A stretch of 64,000 nt of DNA from Haematococcus lacustris (lineage: Eukaryota > Chlorophyta > Chlorophyceae > Chlamydomonadales > Haematococcaceae), in contig JASKMD010000017.1 of assembly GCA_030144725.1 (NCBI GenBank), positions 8,880,200-8,944,199 on the forward strand, written 5' to 3'. This document shows, piece by piece, positions 22,407-34,408 of this stretch (position 1 is the first letter of the stretch; each line of letters opens with the position of its first letter). Made by a program: the position numbers and the translations under genes. The notes under the pieces are model-generated. The model saw only the letters and a program-made list of their open reading frames with translations. It had not been told where the DNA came from and did not search any database.

Positions 22407-22714
22407 AGGTAAAAGACTTAGGAGAGAACAGAGAGAAAGGGAAAAAGAAGGGGAACTACCTAGGAGAGAAAGAACTCAGAGAAGGAAGGGGAGGGGAGCT
22501 AAAGGGAGTGTGTGAGAGACCTCGAGAAGCGGAGAAGTCAGAGAAGCGGAGGAGCAAGGGGCGCAAAAGGTTGGAGGGCTGGTAAGGACGCAAAAGCTAG
22601 GAGGGTGAAGGGGGGTGGGCAGGTCAGGACCCGGGTACCTACCCCACGCCTCTTGCCGCGCTTTGGCTGCCCTGGCACGAGGGGGGTGGGGGTGGGGGAT
22701 CATCACTAGCCAGC
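22407..22714. other. Purine-rich spacer between head-to-head Fanzor copies F8 and F9
   Basis: Plus-strand AG-rich sequence (GAGAGAAAGG, GAAGAAGGGGAACTACC) lying between the 5' side of F8 (minus) and the truncated 5' side of F9 (plus). The left end of subfamily A should be here, but I could not delimit it. No gene seen. Confidence 0.4.
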
Positions 22715-23330
22715 AGTGTGACCAGCCAGTGCGGAGCATGATGTGGTGCCCGGTAATGGCACCACGCAAGCCTCACGCAGCAGCCTCAGAGCCTCAGAGC
22801 CAGGGCCCAGCACTCCCCCTCCAGCCAAGCGCACCGAGGCTGAGCAGGCAGCTGACCCCACCAGGGGCAAAGGCAAGGGCAAGGCCGCCAAAGCCAAACC
22901 AGCATCACAGCCAGGCAGGTGGCTGGACAGGGATTGCAATGCAGCGCTAAACATGCAGCGCATTGGGGTGAGCAGGTGGCGCCCACTGGAGCTGTGCTAC
23001 TGGTGGTGGCCAGACCAGACAGCTCTGCCAGCCAGGGGCAAGGAGTACCCAGGCCTGGGCTACAAGCGGGTGTGAGACAAGCCACCCAAGGCCCAGCAGC
23101 AGCAGCCTGCTGTGGTACAGGAATGTGCCCCCTTTTGAGCTGTAAACAGCTCGCAATCAGTGCATGCAGGTCATGCCAAATCTAGACCGTAGCCATGTCA
23201 TCGGGGTCAGGCAATGGTGTAGGTAGTAGGCGCCCCTGCACATGTGCCATGTGCCATGTGCATGGGAACACTCCACACAGCTCCTTAACACCATTGTGAG
23301 TTGTCCCGCAGTTGATCCCTAGTGGTCCCT
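22715..23330 (+). pseudogene. Fanzor-like C-terminal fragment F9 with divergent tail (subfamily A)
   Basis: Starts abruptly in the family sequence at CDQPVRSMMWCPVMAPRKP (22715-22770). It loses the frame in the Pro/Lys-rich linker and resumes with GRWLDRDCNAALNMQRIGVS, RPLELCYW and KEYPGLGYKRV, then TGA at 23073 (sister copies read CGA/CTGCGA here). The tail to about 23330 is a diverged version of the conserved 3' tail (GGGGTCAGGCAATG, TAGGCG, CATGTGCCATG). It is an older truncated copy. Confidence 0.55.
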
Positions 23331-23759
23331 AGTGGTCCGACTCAAATGGAGGCCCTAGTGAGGGACCAGGGGGCTACTAGGTTGAGTACTCTGCCCTGTG
23401 GTTTAGGAGACCCTGTGGTTGCGTGTTGGGGTGTATTGCACTGCCTGCAGGGCGCCTTAACTGCCTGCCCCACCACTACTTTATTTAAGCTTCACATCTC
23501 ATGGGATTGCGAGGGTGAAGGAAGCATGTTGCATATGGGGTAACACTCTTGCGAGTCTCAAACGGACGCACCAGACCCAGCAGGGCAGCAAATGGCTGTG
23601 CCTGAACTGGGTCGCGCAGACTAACAGCAACGCATCTACTGTCACAGAAGCAGCTTGAAGATATATGGAACGCAACGGAAAGCACATCTGCTCCGCAATC
23701 GGATACGGGATAAAGTAAATAGCTGACACTGTCATCGAGCAGCTGTGACACTGCTGCCA
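23331..23759 (+). promoter_or_regulatory. Upstream region of the MYB gene
   Basis: 429 bp between Fanzor fragment F9 and the MYB start codon, so it must include the MYB promoter and 5' UTR. No convincing TATA box or other element could be named. No other gene seen. Confidence 0.3.
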
Positions 23760-26700
23760 ATGAGCACTAAGAGAGACGCCCGTACCAACGCAAAGGAGAT
23801 TCAGGTGTTCTGTGCTTTGCTTTGCTGCTGGCCACTCACGACTTGCGGGCTCATTGGCCTCACTGTTGCATACCCACAGCCCAAGAGTTCCGGACCACGG
23901 CACTGGGACGCGGCGGAGCACCAGCGATTTGTATGCGCCCTGGTGCGCTCCTCGTGGCAGTGCTCGCTGCGTGCCATACACAAAGCTTGACCGCCAAGCC
24001 AATGTGGATTACTCCCTGCATGCACTATGCGCCACAAGAAGCGTTGTCATGTATTCCAACGACAGTTTGCATCTGACAGTTGCAAGAGCCTGGCAGTGAC
24101 GTGGTCGTCTGCATTGCCAACAGCCAGTCTGCCTCGAAGCATGCTGCAGTGTCTGACTTCAGAAGTTCAGGCAGCCATGGTGTGATACCATGCAGCTGGG
24201 TTTGACACTCAGCTTGTGTATGTCTATGTGTGTACGTCTGTTCGCTCGCGTTTCCATGAGGCCTGCAGCAACTCTATGGGCGCAACTGGAGCAAGGTGGC
24301 AGAGTACGTTGCCACCAAGACTAGTGTTCAAATCCGCTCACATGCACAGGTCAGCTGGGCTGGGCCCTGAGCTGGATCCTGAGCTGGATCCTGGGTCCTC
24401 GGCACAACCTGTGATGCCCAAAGTTCTTCCACATGGGAGCTCTCAGAGCTGTGTTGACAAGACCAGCCAAGCACTACCACACTACCTGTCTGCCCCAGGT
24501 CTCAGTCTGATTTGGCTGTACACTGGCTGCCAGCCCAAGTCACACCCTGGTCACACCCATCACCCCGAGGCCACCAGGGCCACCTCAAATAATCGCCTGT
24601 GCTGTCATGACATGACACCCGCCTGGCCACCTCCTGACCGTGTACTTCTGGCTCCTGCTGATGCCAGGAGCTGGTCATGTGTAAGCACAGCTGGGTCACA
24701 TGCCATGTCAGCAACAGCCAGCACAGGCCAGCAAAACTTATTCAACAAGGAACAACATGTTGGCCAACAGCCAGCACAGGCTGCCATTGCCTGACACGAG
24801 CTGGGCCCCACCTTGCTGTGTGTAGAAATACTTTCTGAAGTTGGAGGCGAAGCGGCTGTCTGACAAGGACGGTGAGCTGCCCCTGCAAACCATGGCAATG
24901 CAGGCCAGGGGTGCTGCCTGTGATTGGTTGGGCAAGTTGGGCTGCAGTCTACCTGTGAGGACTGTGGCAATCACCTGCCAATAGAAGCCCCATCACAATC
25001 ATTAACAACAGGGCATGCTCCTGCATGAGCCCACGTGTAGCCACATGGAGGTGGCATGGGTCCTCATGGAGGTGTAGGGTGTGGAGGTTTGCTGGACTGA
25101 AGCATGCTGCTACCACTACCATCACTGCCTCTACCACTGCCAGTGCAGTCACTATCATCATCACTACCACGTCAGTCACTATCATCACCGTCATAGCCAC
25201 ATGTCATGCACTATCAACAAAAAGTTGTTGTCCAAAAAAGAAGTAACAAAGGACAAGATATATGCATGGTGCCCATACCACGAAGAAAATCATGCACATG
25301 CATGGAAGTGTGGATGAGTGTGACAAGGTGTGACTGACTGCCCCGTGCCACACTGTGCGCCCCACCCTATGACAAGCAGATGTGGATGTCGCCCTGTTGG
25401 GAGCTGGACCCTCCATTGTGCTACCCGCCTGCAGAACAAGTGCACATCCCTCCTCCTCGCCCCAAGCGCCGCAGCCTGCAGCCTGCAGCCAGAGGTGTGC
25501 AGCCGCCTACCCGTAGCCACTGCCTGCCTGGGCTGTGTAACACATGGCTTAGGGTTTCGGTAAGGATTAGGGTCCCTTTGCCTTTGACCTGATGGTCCAC
25601 CCTCAGGGTACTTCCCTGCCATGCCCTACACTAGCATACTGGCCCTCCTTCTGCCCCTGCCTGCTGCCCTGCCCCTGCCCCTGCCTGTTGCTGTGACCCC
25701 GGCCATTGCTCCCCCCTGTTGTTGCTCCTCCTAGGTCCTCACTCCAGCCTTGCCCTCCATCGCCCCACAGGCCCTGCCTCCAGCGACCCCGTCAACAGTG
25801 TAGCCATCAGCAGGGGCGCCCGTTGCCGCAGTACCCAGCAGCAGGAGCAGCAGGAGCAGCAGCAGCAGCAGCAGCTGCAAGAAACCTCAGGCCCCGCCTG
25901 CCGTGCCCCAGCTGCCCGCCTGGCCTCTGGACCCCTCAGCGCGACCCTTGTGTCCAGTGCAGCACCCAGGGCTGACGGCCTCCTCACGCCTGCACCTGCC
26001 CCAGGCCCTGGTTCCACTCGCATGGGCACCACATGCACCCCGCATGGCCACCTGCCCCTAGCCCCCCCGCCCTGCTGCCCTGACCCTGCCGCTACAGCAC
26101 CCCCCAGCCTGCAGCCCTGTGACCCACATGCCCCTCAGAGCCTGGCAGCAATCATAACTGCCAACCTAACCGCCAACCTGCAGCGAGGGGCGGCACACCA
26201 GCTGGCCCTCATGCCTGACCTGCATCTGGCCAGCAGCAAGCAGCAGATGGACGTGGCAGTGGTGGCTCACACGGCTGCTGCTGCGGCCGCCGCCGCCGCT
26301 GCTGGGGTGATTGCTGCCGCAGGTGGGGCACTAGGCAGCAGGCACACACCCAGTGACTCACCACATCACACCCACACCCTTGTCAAACCCACCACCCACA
26401 CACTGACACCATGGGGTGTGCCGGGCCTCCCTTCACACATTCACACCATGGGGTGTGACACCACTTGTGACATCGCATGTGACATCACACCCACACACTG
26501 ACACCATGGGGTGTGCCGAGCCTCGCCTCTAGTTTGGTGCGGCAGGTGTGTCATGGGGCATGTCCTGCCCGCGCAAGCAAACAGTCACCCAGCCGGGTAC
26601 CCTGGACCAGTGCTGCGAGTCACCGCTGCTTAGCTGTGCCAGGTTCATAACACATCAGCTGAGAAGGCAGGCCAACAGAACCTTTTCAACAAGGAACAAC

Positions 26701-29700
26701 ATGTTGGACTGTGGGTAATCTCACTCAGCTGACCTGACCTGCCCTCCCCCTCCTCAGCCCCAACCCCTGTGTAGCGACTCTGTCCCCTTGTGTAGGCGCA
26801 CACAGCCTGAGCCAATGGCATTGCCACTGCCCCTTGGGCAAAATAGCTGGAGTGCAGCGGGATGAGCATGCTGTGTCTATGCTGCTGCCCTGCCTGGCAT
26901 GCAGGCAGGGCAGTCCACCGCAGGCTGCTCGGCCCAAGGTCAGCGTCTGATCCTCCGCTGCCCTTCCTGGGTGCTGACCTGTGGCAGCTGGTGAAGCTGC
27001 CTGGAAGCTGCCTGGAGCTGGCCTCCATCGCTGACTTGCTGCTGCAGTGGCATGGCCATCAGCACCCAGCCTGGCAGCAGCAGGGGCAGCAGGGGCAGCA
27101 GCTGCAGGAGGAGGAGGAGGAGGAGGAGGAGAAGGAGCAGCAAGAAGAGCAACAGCAGGAGCAGCAGGAGGAGCAGGAGGAGCAGCAGCAGCAGGGATCT
27201 TCAGAGCATGGGGCTCCAGGGCTGGCGGCCCACACCCTCCCCTCCGCCACCCACCAGCTGCCCCCCGGGGTAGAGCCAGCCAAGGAGGACATGGGGCCTG
27301 CATGCATGCAGCAGCAGACCTCGCAGCCCACCCCCCGCCCGCTGCCCCAGCAGCCTACCTTCCTGGTACCCGACGGCCAACAGCCCGGCTTATGCCTGAC
27401 TGCTGCCAGAGGCTTCACAGGTCTGGCCGGGCGCACAGGCTGGGGAGCAGAGCAGGTGCAGGGGACCACACGGACTGCTGCAGTGCAGGTGAAGGGGCTA
27501 GGAGCAGCAGGGGGGCCCCAGCCTGCGAGGCCAGGGTCCCAGGGGGAGGCAGTAGGGGGGAGGGGCAGCCAGGTGGGTACTGGCCAGCCGGGGGGGAGGC
27601 AGCCAGCACCCACAGCCCAGGGGGTAGCTGCCCCTGATCTTCAAGAGCAGCAGGTCGTGAGCAAGGGCCCAGCCCGCCCTCCTTCCGCTGGTCAGCAGGG
27701 GCAAGGTGACGACCCGTTGCAGGGGAGGCAGCTGAGGGGCTCTGGGCCCAGGGGCCGGGGGGGCCAGGGCCAGGCCGTGACCCAGGCGGGGGCAGGGGCC
27801 AGTCCAGGCGACTTGGCAGCCAGGGTGGGGCAGGGCCATCCTGCTGCATCCACGGTGGCGCAGCCTGGCGTCAGGGCAACAACCTCAGAGCCAGCCTGGT
27901 CGGGCTCTTGCCTGGGTGGGGTGACCCTGCCCTCACAGCCGCGCTCCAGCAGCCCGCAGTCAGGGGCACAGCGATCAGGGACCCACCTGCCTAAGGTGGA
28001 GCCAGAAGACCCCCACGGCCCGTCCTTAGCACAAACACTGCCTCCCCTCCCCCCCTCCCAGCGCCCCTTGCCCGCCCGGCCTGCCCCTTCCACCTCGCAC
28101 CTTGAGCCCCCGTCTCCAGACTTGCTCCGCAAACTCCTGCCTGGTCCTGGCGGGTTGCCTGAGCTCAGCAGCGCACTAACCCTGGACCTCTCTTTCAGTG
28201 CCAGGCCCAGCCACCCCCTCACAGCCCCCCTGCCCCCCGCCCCCCTCACACCATGCGCTTCACCCCACCACCTTGACTCGGGCTTGGACCACCTGGCTGC
28301 TGCTGCTGCTGCTGCCGCTGCTGACGCCATGCCAGCAGTTCGCTGCACAGGGCAGATAGGCAACCTACCCCCTGCCACAGTCAACGCCATCGGTTCTGGC
28401 CCCCCAGCCATACCCCAAGCCCCTGCTGTTCCCGCCCTGCCCACCCCTGACTTGGCACCACCCCTGGCTGCGGGGACGCCCCCTGCAGCAGCCCCCACCC
28501 CACCCTTGCCCCTGGCCTTGCTGACCCCTGCCGCCCTGCACCCTTGCAGCCCCCACCCCACCCTGCAGCCTGCACTGCCCACCCAGGCCACAGCACCAGC
28601 CCTAGGCACCCACGCTCTGCAGCCCCTGCTGTCGATCCCAGCAGCCGCCATGCTGGCAGGCCCCCCTCCCCTGAACCCAGGCCTCACCCTGCCGGCGCCC
28701 TCACAGCCTGCCCTGGCCCTGCCATCCCTCGCCAGTGCCCCTGGACCTCTGCCCAGTGCCCTCCTTGGGGCCCCCCTCCCGCAGCCAGCCCTGCTGCCCT
28801 CTGCCTCCTGGCTGCTGCAGCACGCGGCCATCGTGCCCCCCCTCCTCTCCACCCCCCTCTCCTCCCTCTCCCTCCCACCCCTCCCACTCTCCCTCCCCCT
28901 CCCCCTCCCCCCTCTCCCTCCCACCCTCCCACTCCCACCCTTCCCCCTCGCTCTCTTCCCCTCTGACCCGCTACCCCTCCTCAGGCGGGGTGGGGCCATG
29001 CCACAGCTGCATGGCGGACACCAGCTGCTGGCAGGCCAGCTGGCACTGCAGCACCTGGTGGCCTCACGCGCTGGTGCCGCTGGAAACCCGGCCCCTGTTT
29101 GGCCGGCCCTGGCCCTGGCTACCGCTGCCCAGCTCACAGGCCACACGGCGACAGGGCTTCAGCCCCTCACAGGCAACTCAGCCCCTCCCCAGCTACTAGA
29201 GCAGCAGCAGCCAATACAGCGGCAGCAGGAGCAGGAGCGGCAGCAGCAGGAGCAGCAGCAGGAACACAGGGTAGAGGAGCAGCTGGAGCAGCAGCAGCAG
29301 CAGGAGGGGTGGGCCAAGGAAGTGCCACAGCTGGCAGAGCAGAGCCTACCGGGGACCGCAGTGCTACCCGTTGCGGCCAGTCATGTGCAGGGCCGGCCAG
29401 GCCAGCTGCCTGCTGCCGCCGCTGCAGCTGGACCCACCAGCAGTGACAGCACTCCCCCAGAGGCCACCCCCTCGGGACCGGGTCTACTCACAACCAGCCG
29501 CTCCAGCCCAGCTGCCCCCCCTGCCTGCACCTCCTCCCCCCAGCGCAAGCGGTTGAGAGAGCTCCCACCGCCTACCCTCACCTCCTCCTGTGCCATGCCC
29601 GCAAAGCATGCACCTCAGCCCTTCTGTCACCACACAATGCAGGGCTGCGACCCTTGCGACGAGCCACCAGCCAAGCGCCCCTCCCCTGCCCCTGCCCCTG

Positions 29701-29804
29701 CCCCTGCCCCTGCCCCAGCCCCCCCGCGCCCACCCCCGCTTGACCTCCACCCCACCCCCTCCATCCCCTCCACGCCCTGGGAGGTCCCTGGGGCCGTGGC
29801 CTGA
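23760..29804 (+). CDS. SHAQKYF-type MYB transcription factor, REVEILLE/CCA1-like, seven exons, about 1306 residues
   Basis: Exons: 23760-23804, 23880-23942, 24269-24349, 24826-24954, 25380-25494, 25735-26322 and 26905-29804. All junctions are GT-AG and the phases agree (0,0,0,0,1,1), ending at TGA. Exons 2-4 join into one MYB repeat: RHWDAAEHQRFVCAL, QLYGRNWSKVAEYVATKTSV and QIRSHAQ|KYFLKLEAKR, the SHAQKYF signature split by an intron. Exon 5 carries HIPPPRPKRRS, matching the conserved PPPRPKR block that distinguishes REVEILLE/LCL proteins. These plant proteins are nuclear DNA-binding regulators of clock and light genes. The last two exons add about 1160 residues rich in Gln, Glu, Pro, Ala and Leu-Pro, with a poly-Glu/Gln stretch near 27105-27200, far longer than land-plant relatives (about 300-650). 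The start is the only ATG consistent with the splice chain. Two introns contain a short repeat shared with Fanzor tails. The DNA-binding assignment is firm; the biological role is inferred. Confidence 0.85.
24724..24768 (+). repeat. Solo copy of the Fanzor subfamily-B terminal hairpin sequence in a MYB intron
   Basis: GGCCAGCAAAACTTATTC then AACAAGGAACAACATGTTGG. The ends (AGGCCA.C and GTTGGCC) are inverted repeats. The same sequence occurs at 11835, 14230 and 26668. It lies in the intron between MYB exons 3 and 4. Confidence 0.65.
26668..26735 (+). repeat. Second solo copy of the terminal hairpin sequence in a MYB intron
   Basis: AGGCCAACAGAACCTTTTC followed by AACAAGGAACAACATGTTGG and GTGGGTAATCTCACTCAGCT, the latter also present in the tails of F3 and F5. 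It lies in the intron before the last MYB exon. Confidence 0.65.
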
Positions 29805-31396
29805 CGACAGCCAGGCATCTGCAGCCATGGCTTGACGCCACCCTACATTACGCCACCCTCCTATACACCACCAATCTATACGCCACCCTCCTCTACGCCA
29901 CCCTCGTACACGCCACCATCCTCTCACTCTCCTCTAGCCCATCATCCAGCCCTCCTGCAGGCCTTGCGCCGCACCTGGTGGCCTTTGCCCCTCCATGATG
30001 CAGCCGTGGGGCCGTGGGGCTGAACAAGAAGAAGGCGGCGGTGGCAGAAAGGGAGAGCTGGCGTGCGTCAAGGGAGGTGATCCAGCCTGGAGGGGCGCGG
30101 CCTGCTCTCACCCCCCACCCTAGGTGAGATGGAGAGACCACCTCCAGCCCCCTCCTTGCCCTGAGTCTGTCCTACCTTACACCCCAGCGGTCCAGCTCCT
30201 GTGGCTTCAGGGGCGCCAGGCACTGAGGTGGGTGGCTAGAGCTGGTGTAGGCATGGCTGTGAGTGGCAGTCGTGAGGGCTGCAGGCCTGGAATCATCGGC
30301 CCAGGATGTGGGGAGCAGCAGCAGGAGGGATGAAGCAAAGCCCAGAGGGAGGCAGGGCAGGGCAAGGCAGGGCAGGGACAGCAGCAGGCTCGAGCTGGTA
30401 GAAGTTCTGGAGGTGGCCTTGGGCTAAAGAGCTAGTGCCCACGAATGGTGGGAGCAGGCCGCGCCCCAGGCGGTAGCTCCTCCACGCATGCCGGTGAACG
30501 CTTCTTCTTCTTCTTCTTCTTCTTCTTCTAGTGCCCACGGCCATGAGTGGCTGAGGAGGTTGCACTATGCAAATAGGCTCATGTTTCTGTGGGGTGCATG
30601 CACGTAGTGAGCAGCCTGACTGCAAGCATTGCGTGAGAGTGAGGGCTGCTGCAAGAACCAGCTCCACCGCATACTAGCGAGGCATGTGCGCCTAAGGCAA
30701 TCATGGAGAAACCGTGTCACACCAGGGTGCATGTATGGTGGTGTGAGGTATGAAAGCGTGACAGTGTTGCACAGAGCGAGAAAGGAGTGATGGATGTGAC
30801 CTAGGAGATTCAGAGCTGGCCAGGGGACTCTTACCTTGAGGTGCTTGATGGCAAACGCATATAGACTTGCTTGACTGGCATAGAGACTTGCGATCCTTGC
30901 TGACGAGAGGTGGGTGCAAGGAGCTGGCGTGTTGTGCTTTTATCGTCACAGCTTGGGGTCACGGCGAGAGGTAAGAGCGCACGAGTGCAGCGATGAACGG
31001 ATAATTTTGTATTTCATTGCGTTGTGTGATAGGCAAACCGTAGCATGGTGGCTTGGACATTCGCCCACGCCATGGTCCTGGACACCTTGGCCTTCCCCAC
31101 CCTCACATTGCAGTGGGTTGTAACGCATGCGTCTCAATTGTAACGACAGCATGCGTACGATCTTAACCTTATCTTAACGATCACGAATAGCACGATAACG
31201 ATCACGAATAGCAAAGCAAGTCAAGCATGACAGCATACTCTGATGTCGATGATAACGGCGCTGCTTGCAAGAAGAAGAAGAAGATGGCGTACACTGCCAC
31301 AGCCGTCAGCTACTAGCTAGCGTGGCATTCCTGGCACATCAAAAGCAGCTTTAGCACGATTACTGACAAGCTATTTCACAGCCGTCAACTCCAGCA
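29805..31396. other. Region without a supported gene
   Basis: Contains the MYB 3' flank with repeated ACGCCACCCTC units (29830-29930), a GAA/TTC trinucleotide run at 30502-30530, and tandem AACGATCACGAATAGCA copies at 31170-31215. 30447-30485 matches the sequence just outside inverted-repeat arm 2 at 47829-47866 (GGTGGGAGCAGGCC, CCCCAGGCGGTAGCTCCTCC). No reading frame here has domain, splice or composition support. Confidence 0.5.
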
Positions 31397-31689
31397 TGGT
31401 CTGCAGCACGCTCTGCGGAAGCCGCAGACATGCTGTCATGTAGCTTCACTCGTGAGTGGGATCGTGACCCAGAGCAAGTGCCTGACCCTAAGGCCCCGGA
31501 GCCTGACAGTCTTGCTGGGTCCACCAGGTTGCCAGGTCACCAGGTTTCCCCGCCAAGCAGCATGGGGCATTGACATTGCCCATGCGGATCAAACAGGCCA
31601 CACCTTTTGACCTGATGGCTGCAGCACAGCGCAGCAGTCCATGCGGTGGCAGCATCCATGGCAGTAATGCCCCAAAGCTTGATCTTGGT

Positions 31690-32010
31690 CTTGGTCACGC
31701 AGCTGCTGCCTCATGCACTGATTTACAGCTCCAGGGGCCGACGCCTGCTCTCCCCAGCCCGCTGCAGACATAGCGCTGCATTGGTATCCCTGTCCAGCGA
31801 CCTACCTTGTCAGCCCCCGTCAGGCTGGGTAGCTTGGGCAGGCTCGGGGCGGTGGGGTTGTGCTTCAGCTGTTCCTTGGTCAGCACACATCCCACTGCAT
31901 GGCCTGGGCTGCTCGGCTGCATGCACCCAGGGCACCTTGGTTGTGCTGTGGTCAAGGGCTACGCGGATGCTGACGCCGTCTATCTCAGTTGGCTATCTCA
32001 ATTGACAAAG
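31690..32010 (-). pseudogene. Internally deleted Fanzor fragment F10 (in arm 1)
   Basis: On the minus strand, IDGVSIRVALDHSTTKV (near 31980-31930) corresponds to the TDGVSVCVHYT block before RuvC-I, and after about 150 bp LDRDTNAALCLQRAGESR then RRPLEL and TAA (near 31790-31730) corresponds to RuvC-III. Everything between RuvC-I and the zinc ribbon is gone. It is a deletion derivative, identical in the other arm. Confidence 0.55.
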
Positions 32011-32434
32011 CTCCCAGTGCTCCTGGTTGTTGACCTCCCACCGGCAAGTGGGTGCTCCTTAGGGCCGGCCAATCAATGAACAGAACCAGACCCAGCTAAG
32101 GTGCAGGAGCTGAGGCTGGTGGTGGTCCCAGAGAGGGAGGGGTAGGCGTGGTTTCCACCACATCAGAGTACCACAGGGCGGGGGTGGCTCCAAAACTGGG
32201 CAGCCGTCTGATCAGCCACCTTTGCAGTCAGCAGCGGCGCAGCGCAGCCCGGTGAAGGTAGAAGGCGCACGCAGCAAGGTTGCAGGACTTCAACCCCATG
32301 CGGATGGGCCTTGCCTGCCGGTGACTGCGAGCTTGCCGCAGCTCTTGCACCACGTCAGCTGTACTTGTCGACGTACCCGTCACACGTTGTACAGGTATGC
32401 TACGGGCGCCACGCCAAACACCAAGCACCGCAAT

Positions 32435-32517
32435 GGCTTCGTGGCGCAATGGTAGCGCATCAGACTCCAGCATATGGATATATCTGAGGGTTTCAGGTTC
32501 GACTCCTGACGGGGTCA
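32435..32517 (+). tRNA. tRNA-Trp (CCA) with 11-nt intron
   Basis: The cloverleaf is complete. Acceptor stem GGCTTCG pairs with CGGGGTC (two ends Watson-Crick, G-U pairs inside). The D arm is GCGC/GCGC around AATGGTA. The anticodon stem is TCAGA/TCTGA with loop CT-CCA-G. The T arm is TCAGG-TTCGACT-CCTGA, and the discriminator is A at 32517. The loop is interrupted after position 37 by an 11-nt intron at 32471-32481, the canonical nuclear intron site. A TTTT run follows at 32520, the usual Pol III terminator. CCA is not encoded. Confidence 0.93.
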
Positions 32518-33007
32518 CACTTTTCTTCGCCGTGGATTTGTCTAATGTGCATATTGCACACAAGGCACACCGCCTTGAAGTGCTGTTGGAGGGGCTCTAT
32601 AGCAGTACAGCTGCTGGCACTCTCGACATGCCTTCCCCACCATGGCATGCTTAGGATGCTGCCCTGCTGCCCGCTGCCCTACATCGCTGCACCCCCTGAT
32701 TCCTTGGTTTGGCTCTTCGGCCATGCCTGCGCGGCTGGCACATCACCGCATGGCAAGTTGCGCTTCCTGGTGCAATGTAAAGTGCAGGGACGGGTGCATT
32801 GCAACGTGCCTGTTGACACAAGTGCTACCTACCGTATGCCATCTGGAACTGCTGCCTTTGCTGACCAGCTGCAGCTTCCGGTGTGTCATCAGGATATGGT
32901 GCACATCCGTATGGCGAGTGCCAGCGTTGATCACTAAACCATTCCTTCACCAGAGGAGGGGGATGCGTTTATCAATGCTTTATTCGTGCCCTGGTGCATG
33001 ATGTATA

Positions 33008-33140
33008 CAACGATGCAGAATTACTGAGTTACAAAGTTACTTACTTACGCCAAGCACTCATGTATTGACGTGTGTAACTACATGTCATTTACATGCAAAT
33101 ACATAACAATTGGCTTGTAATTACATTGTTACATAGTCCC
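33008..33140 (+). mobile_element. AT-rich block resembling a hAT terminus
   Basis: CGATGCAGAATTACTGAG then TTACAAAGTTACTTACTTAC is nearly the same as the left end of the hAT-like element at 34193 and shares GATGCAGAATTA with its right end. It continues as AT-rich sequence to about 33140. No opposite end or duplication was found, so this is a solo end or a degraded short derivative. Confidence 0.4.
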
Positions 33141-33838
33141 AGCTTATGACTGCTGAAGCCACAAGAGTTGGATCTGGGTCAGGCCAGGGTCGGCAAGCTT
33201 ACGTCAAGGACCTGCCGGGGTCATAAGGGCCGGGCGGGGTTCACCAGGGTCAGGCTGCCTACTGGCACAGGTCACCAGGATTGAGCAGTGACAGTCACTC
33301 TCCGTGGCGTCATGTTGCAGGGTTAGCAGCGACTGAGTCCAACATTGTGAGTCACCGGGCGGGGAGGCTTGAGGCCAGCCAGGGCTCACCAAGGGCTGCC
33401 TGGGTGAGAATACTGGTATAGGAAGGAATGATGAGCCCACATTAGGACAACAAGCGGGTGTCTTGTGTATTGCCGCTGCCGTGCTTGATGCCACCTGCCC
33501 CTCCCCCCCAACGCCCGCTGCTACACCCTGGACTTCATCCTGCTCTCCCTGCCCGCTGGCCGAGTTGACGAGGGATGAAATGGCAGACAGCTCTTGAAAG
33601 CCAGTGGTGGCCCACACAAACACCTGCCTGGGCTCCAGCCTGCCGTGGGAAGGTGTCGTCCGTCGCCAGCAGCGCGTGGCCCCACACCGGAATGCCGCCC
33701 ACGTCCGGCTTGATCCAGGCAAGGGGTAGCAGGTGGAAGGCAGGTGGCAGGTGAGTGACATGTACAACGCCCAATGAGGGGGCTGGAGAAGAAGAAGAAG
33801 ACTACGCCAGTATACACCGGCGTGCATAGAGGGAGGAG

Positions 33839-34184
33839 GCGGGGACGTGGCATTTACACATGCTAGCCTGCCATGCGGTGTGGGTGTGTGAGCTGTTGGG
33901 GTTCCTCGCATGCGAAGGTCCCTCCCTGCAACCTATGCAAGCCAGCCGATGCATCCAGGTCAGGCGTTCCCAACTAGCTGGAAACCACCCCCCTGTGGTA
34001 GGAAGCCCGTATCTCCGCAGCCACTCAGTCAAAAATATATGTAAACAGTGCTTTGATTACAGCAGACTCATAGCTACGAGATGGCAGACGCAGCAAAAAC
34101 TATCTCGCTCTCAGTGGTGCTTAGTGCCTGCCCAAAGATCGACATTTGAACTCATGCGATTTCGCCCCATGCGAGGCGCGCCGC
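33839..34184. other. Spacer between arm 1 and the hAT-like element
   Basis: No gene, repeat or RNA could be supported in this stretch. Confidence 0.4.
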
Positions 34185-34408
34185 ACTAGCACCAGTGATG
34201 CGGCATTACAGAGTTACAAAGTTACTTACTTACTTACGCCGTGTAATTACATGTAAATTACATGTAATTACAAGGGAATTACAAGGGAATTACAACCATA
34301 TTTTCTCGCCACTGGCTCGTTTTCTTCAGCCGACATTTTGAGAGTTGTGTAGGGTCGTCCTGAGACAACCTTTAATAGCACCAGGAACCTTGATAGAAGA
34401 ACTACCGA

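Larger units (their letters stand above)
31397..33838. repeat. Arm 1 of a large inverted repeat (2,442 bp)
   Basis: The reverse complement of this arm is found at 47861-50303. Similarity starts sharply at TGGTCTGCAGC (31397) and ends at GGGAGGAG (33838). By eye I found only two differences: one extra C near 32037 (CTCCCACC versus CTCCCCACC in arm 2) and one A/G change at 32478 in the tRNA intron. The arm holds a Fanzor fragment, a tRNA-Trp gene, an AT-rich hAT-like end, and a minus-strand frame at 33204-33838 of unknown meaning that is conserved only because the arms are identical. Confidence 0.93.

Noticed and set aside
27692..29146. 484-codon minus-strand frame opposite the MYB gene
   Set aside because: It is the antisense shadow of the large GC-rich MYB exon 26905-29804, which has the better splice chain and composition.
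33204..33911. 235-codon minus-strand frame, with a twin in arm 2
   Set aside because: Its conservation is explained by the inverted repeat being nearly identical throughout. It crosses the arm boundary and has no recognised domain; a short alternative-frame stretch (WIKPDVGGIPVWGHALL) may be a gene scrap but cannot be extended.
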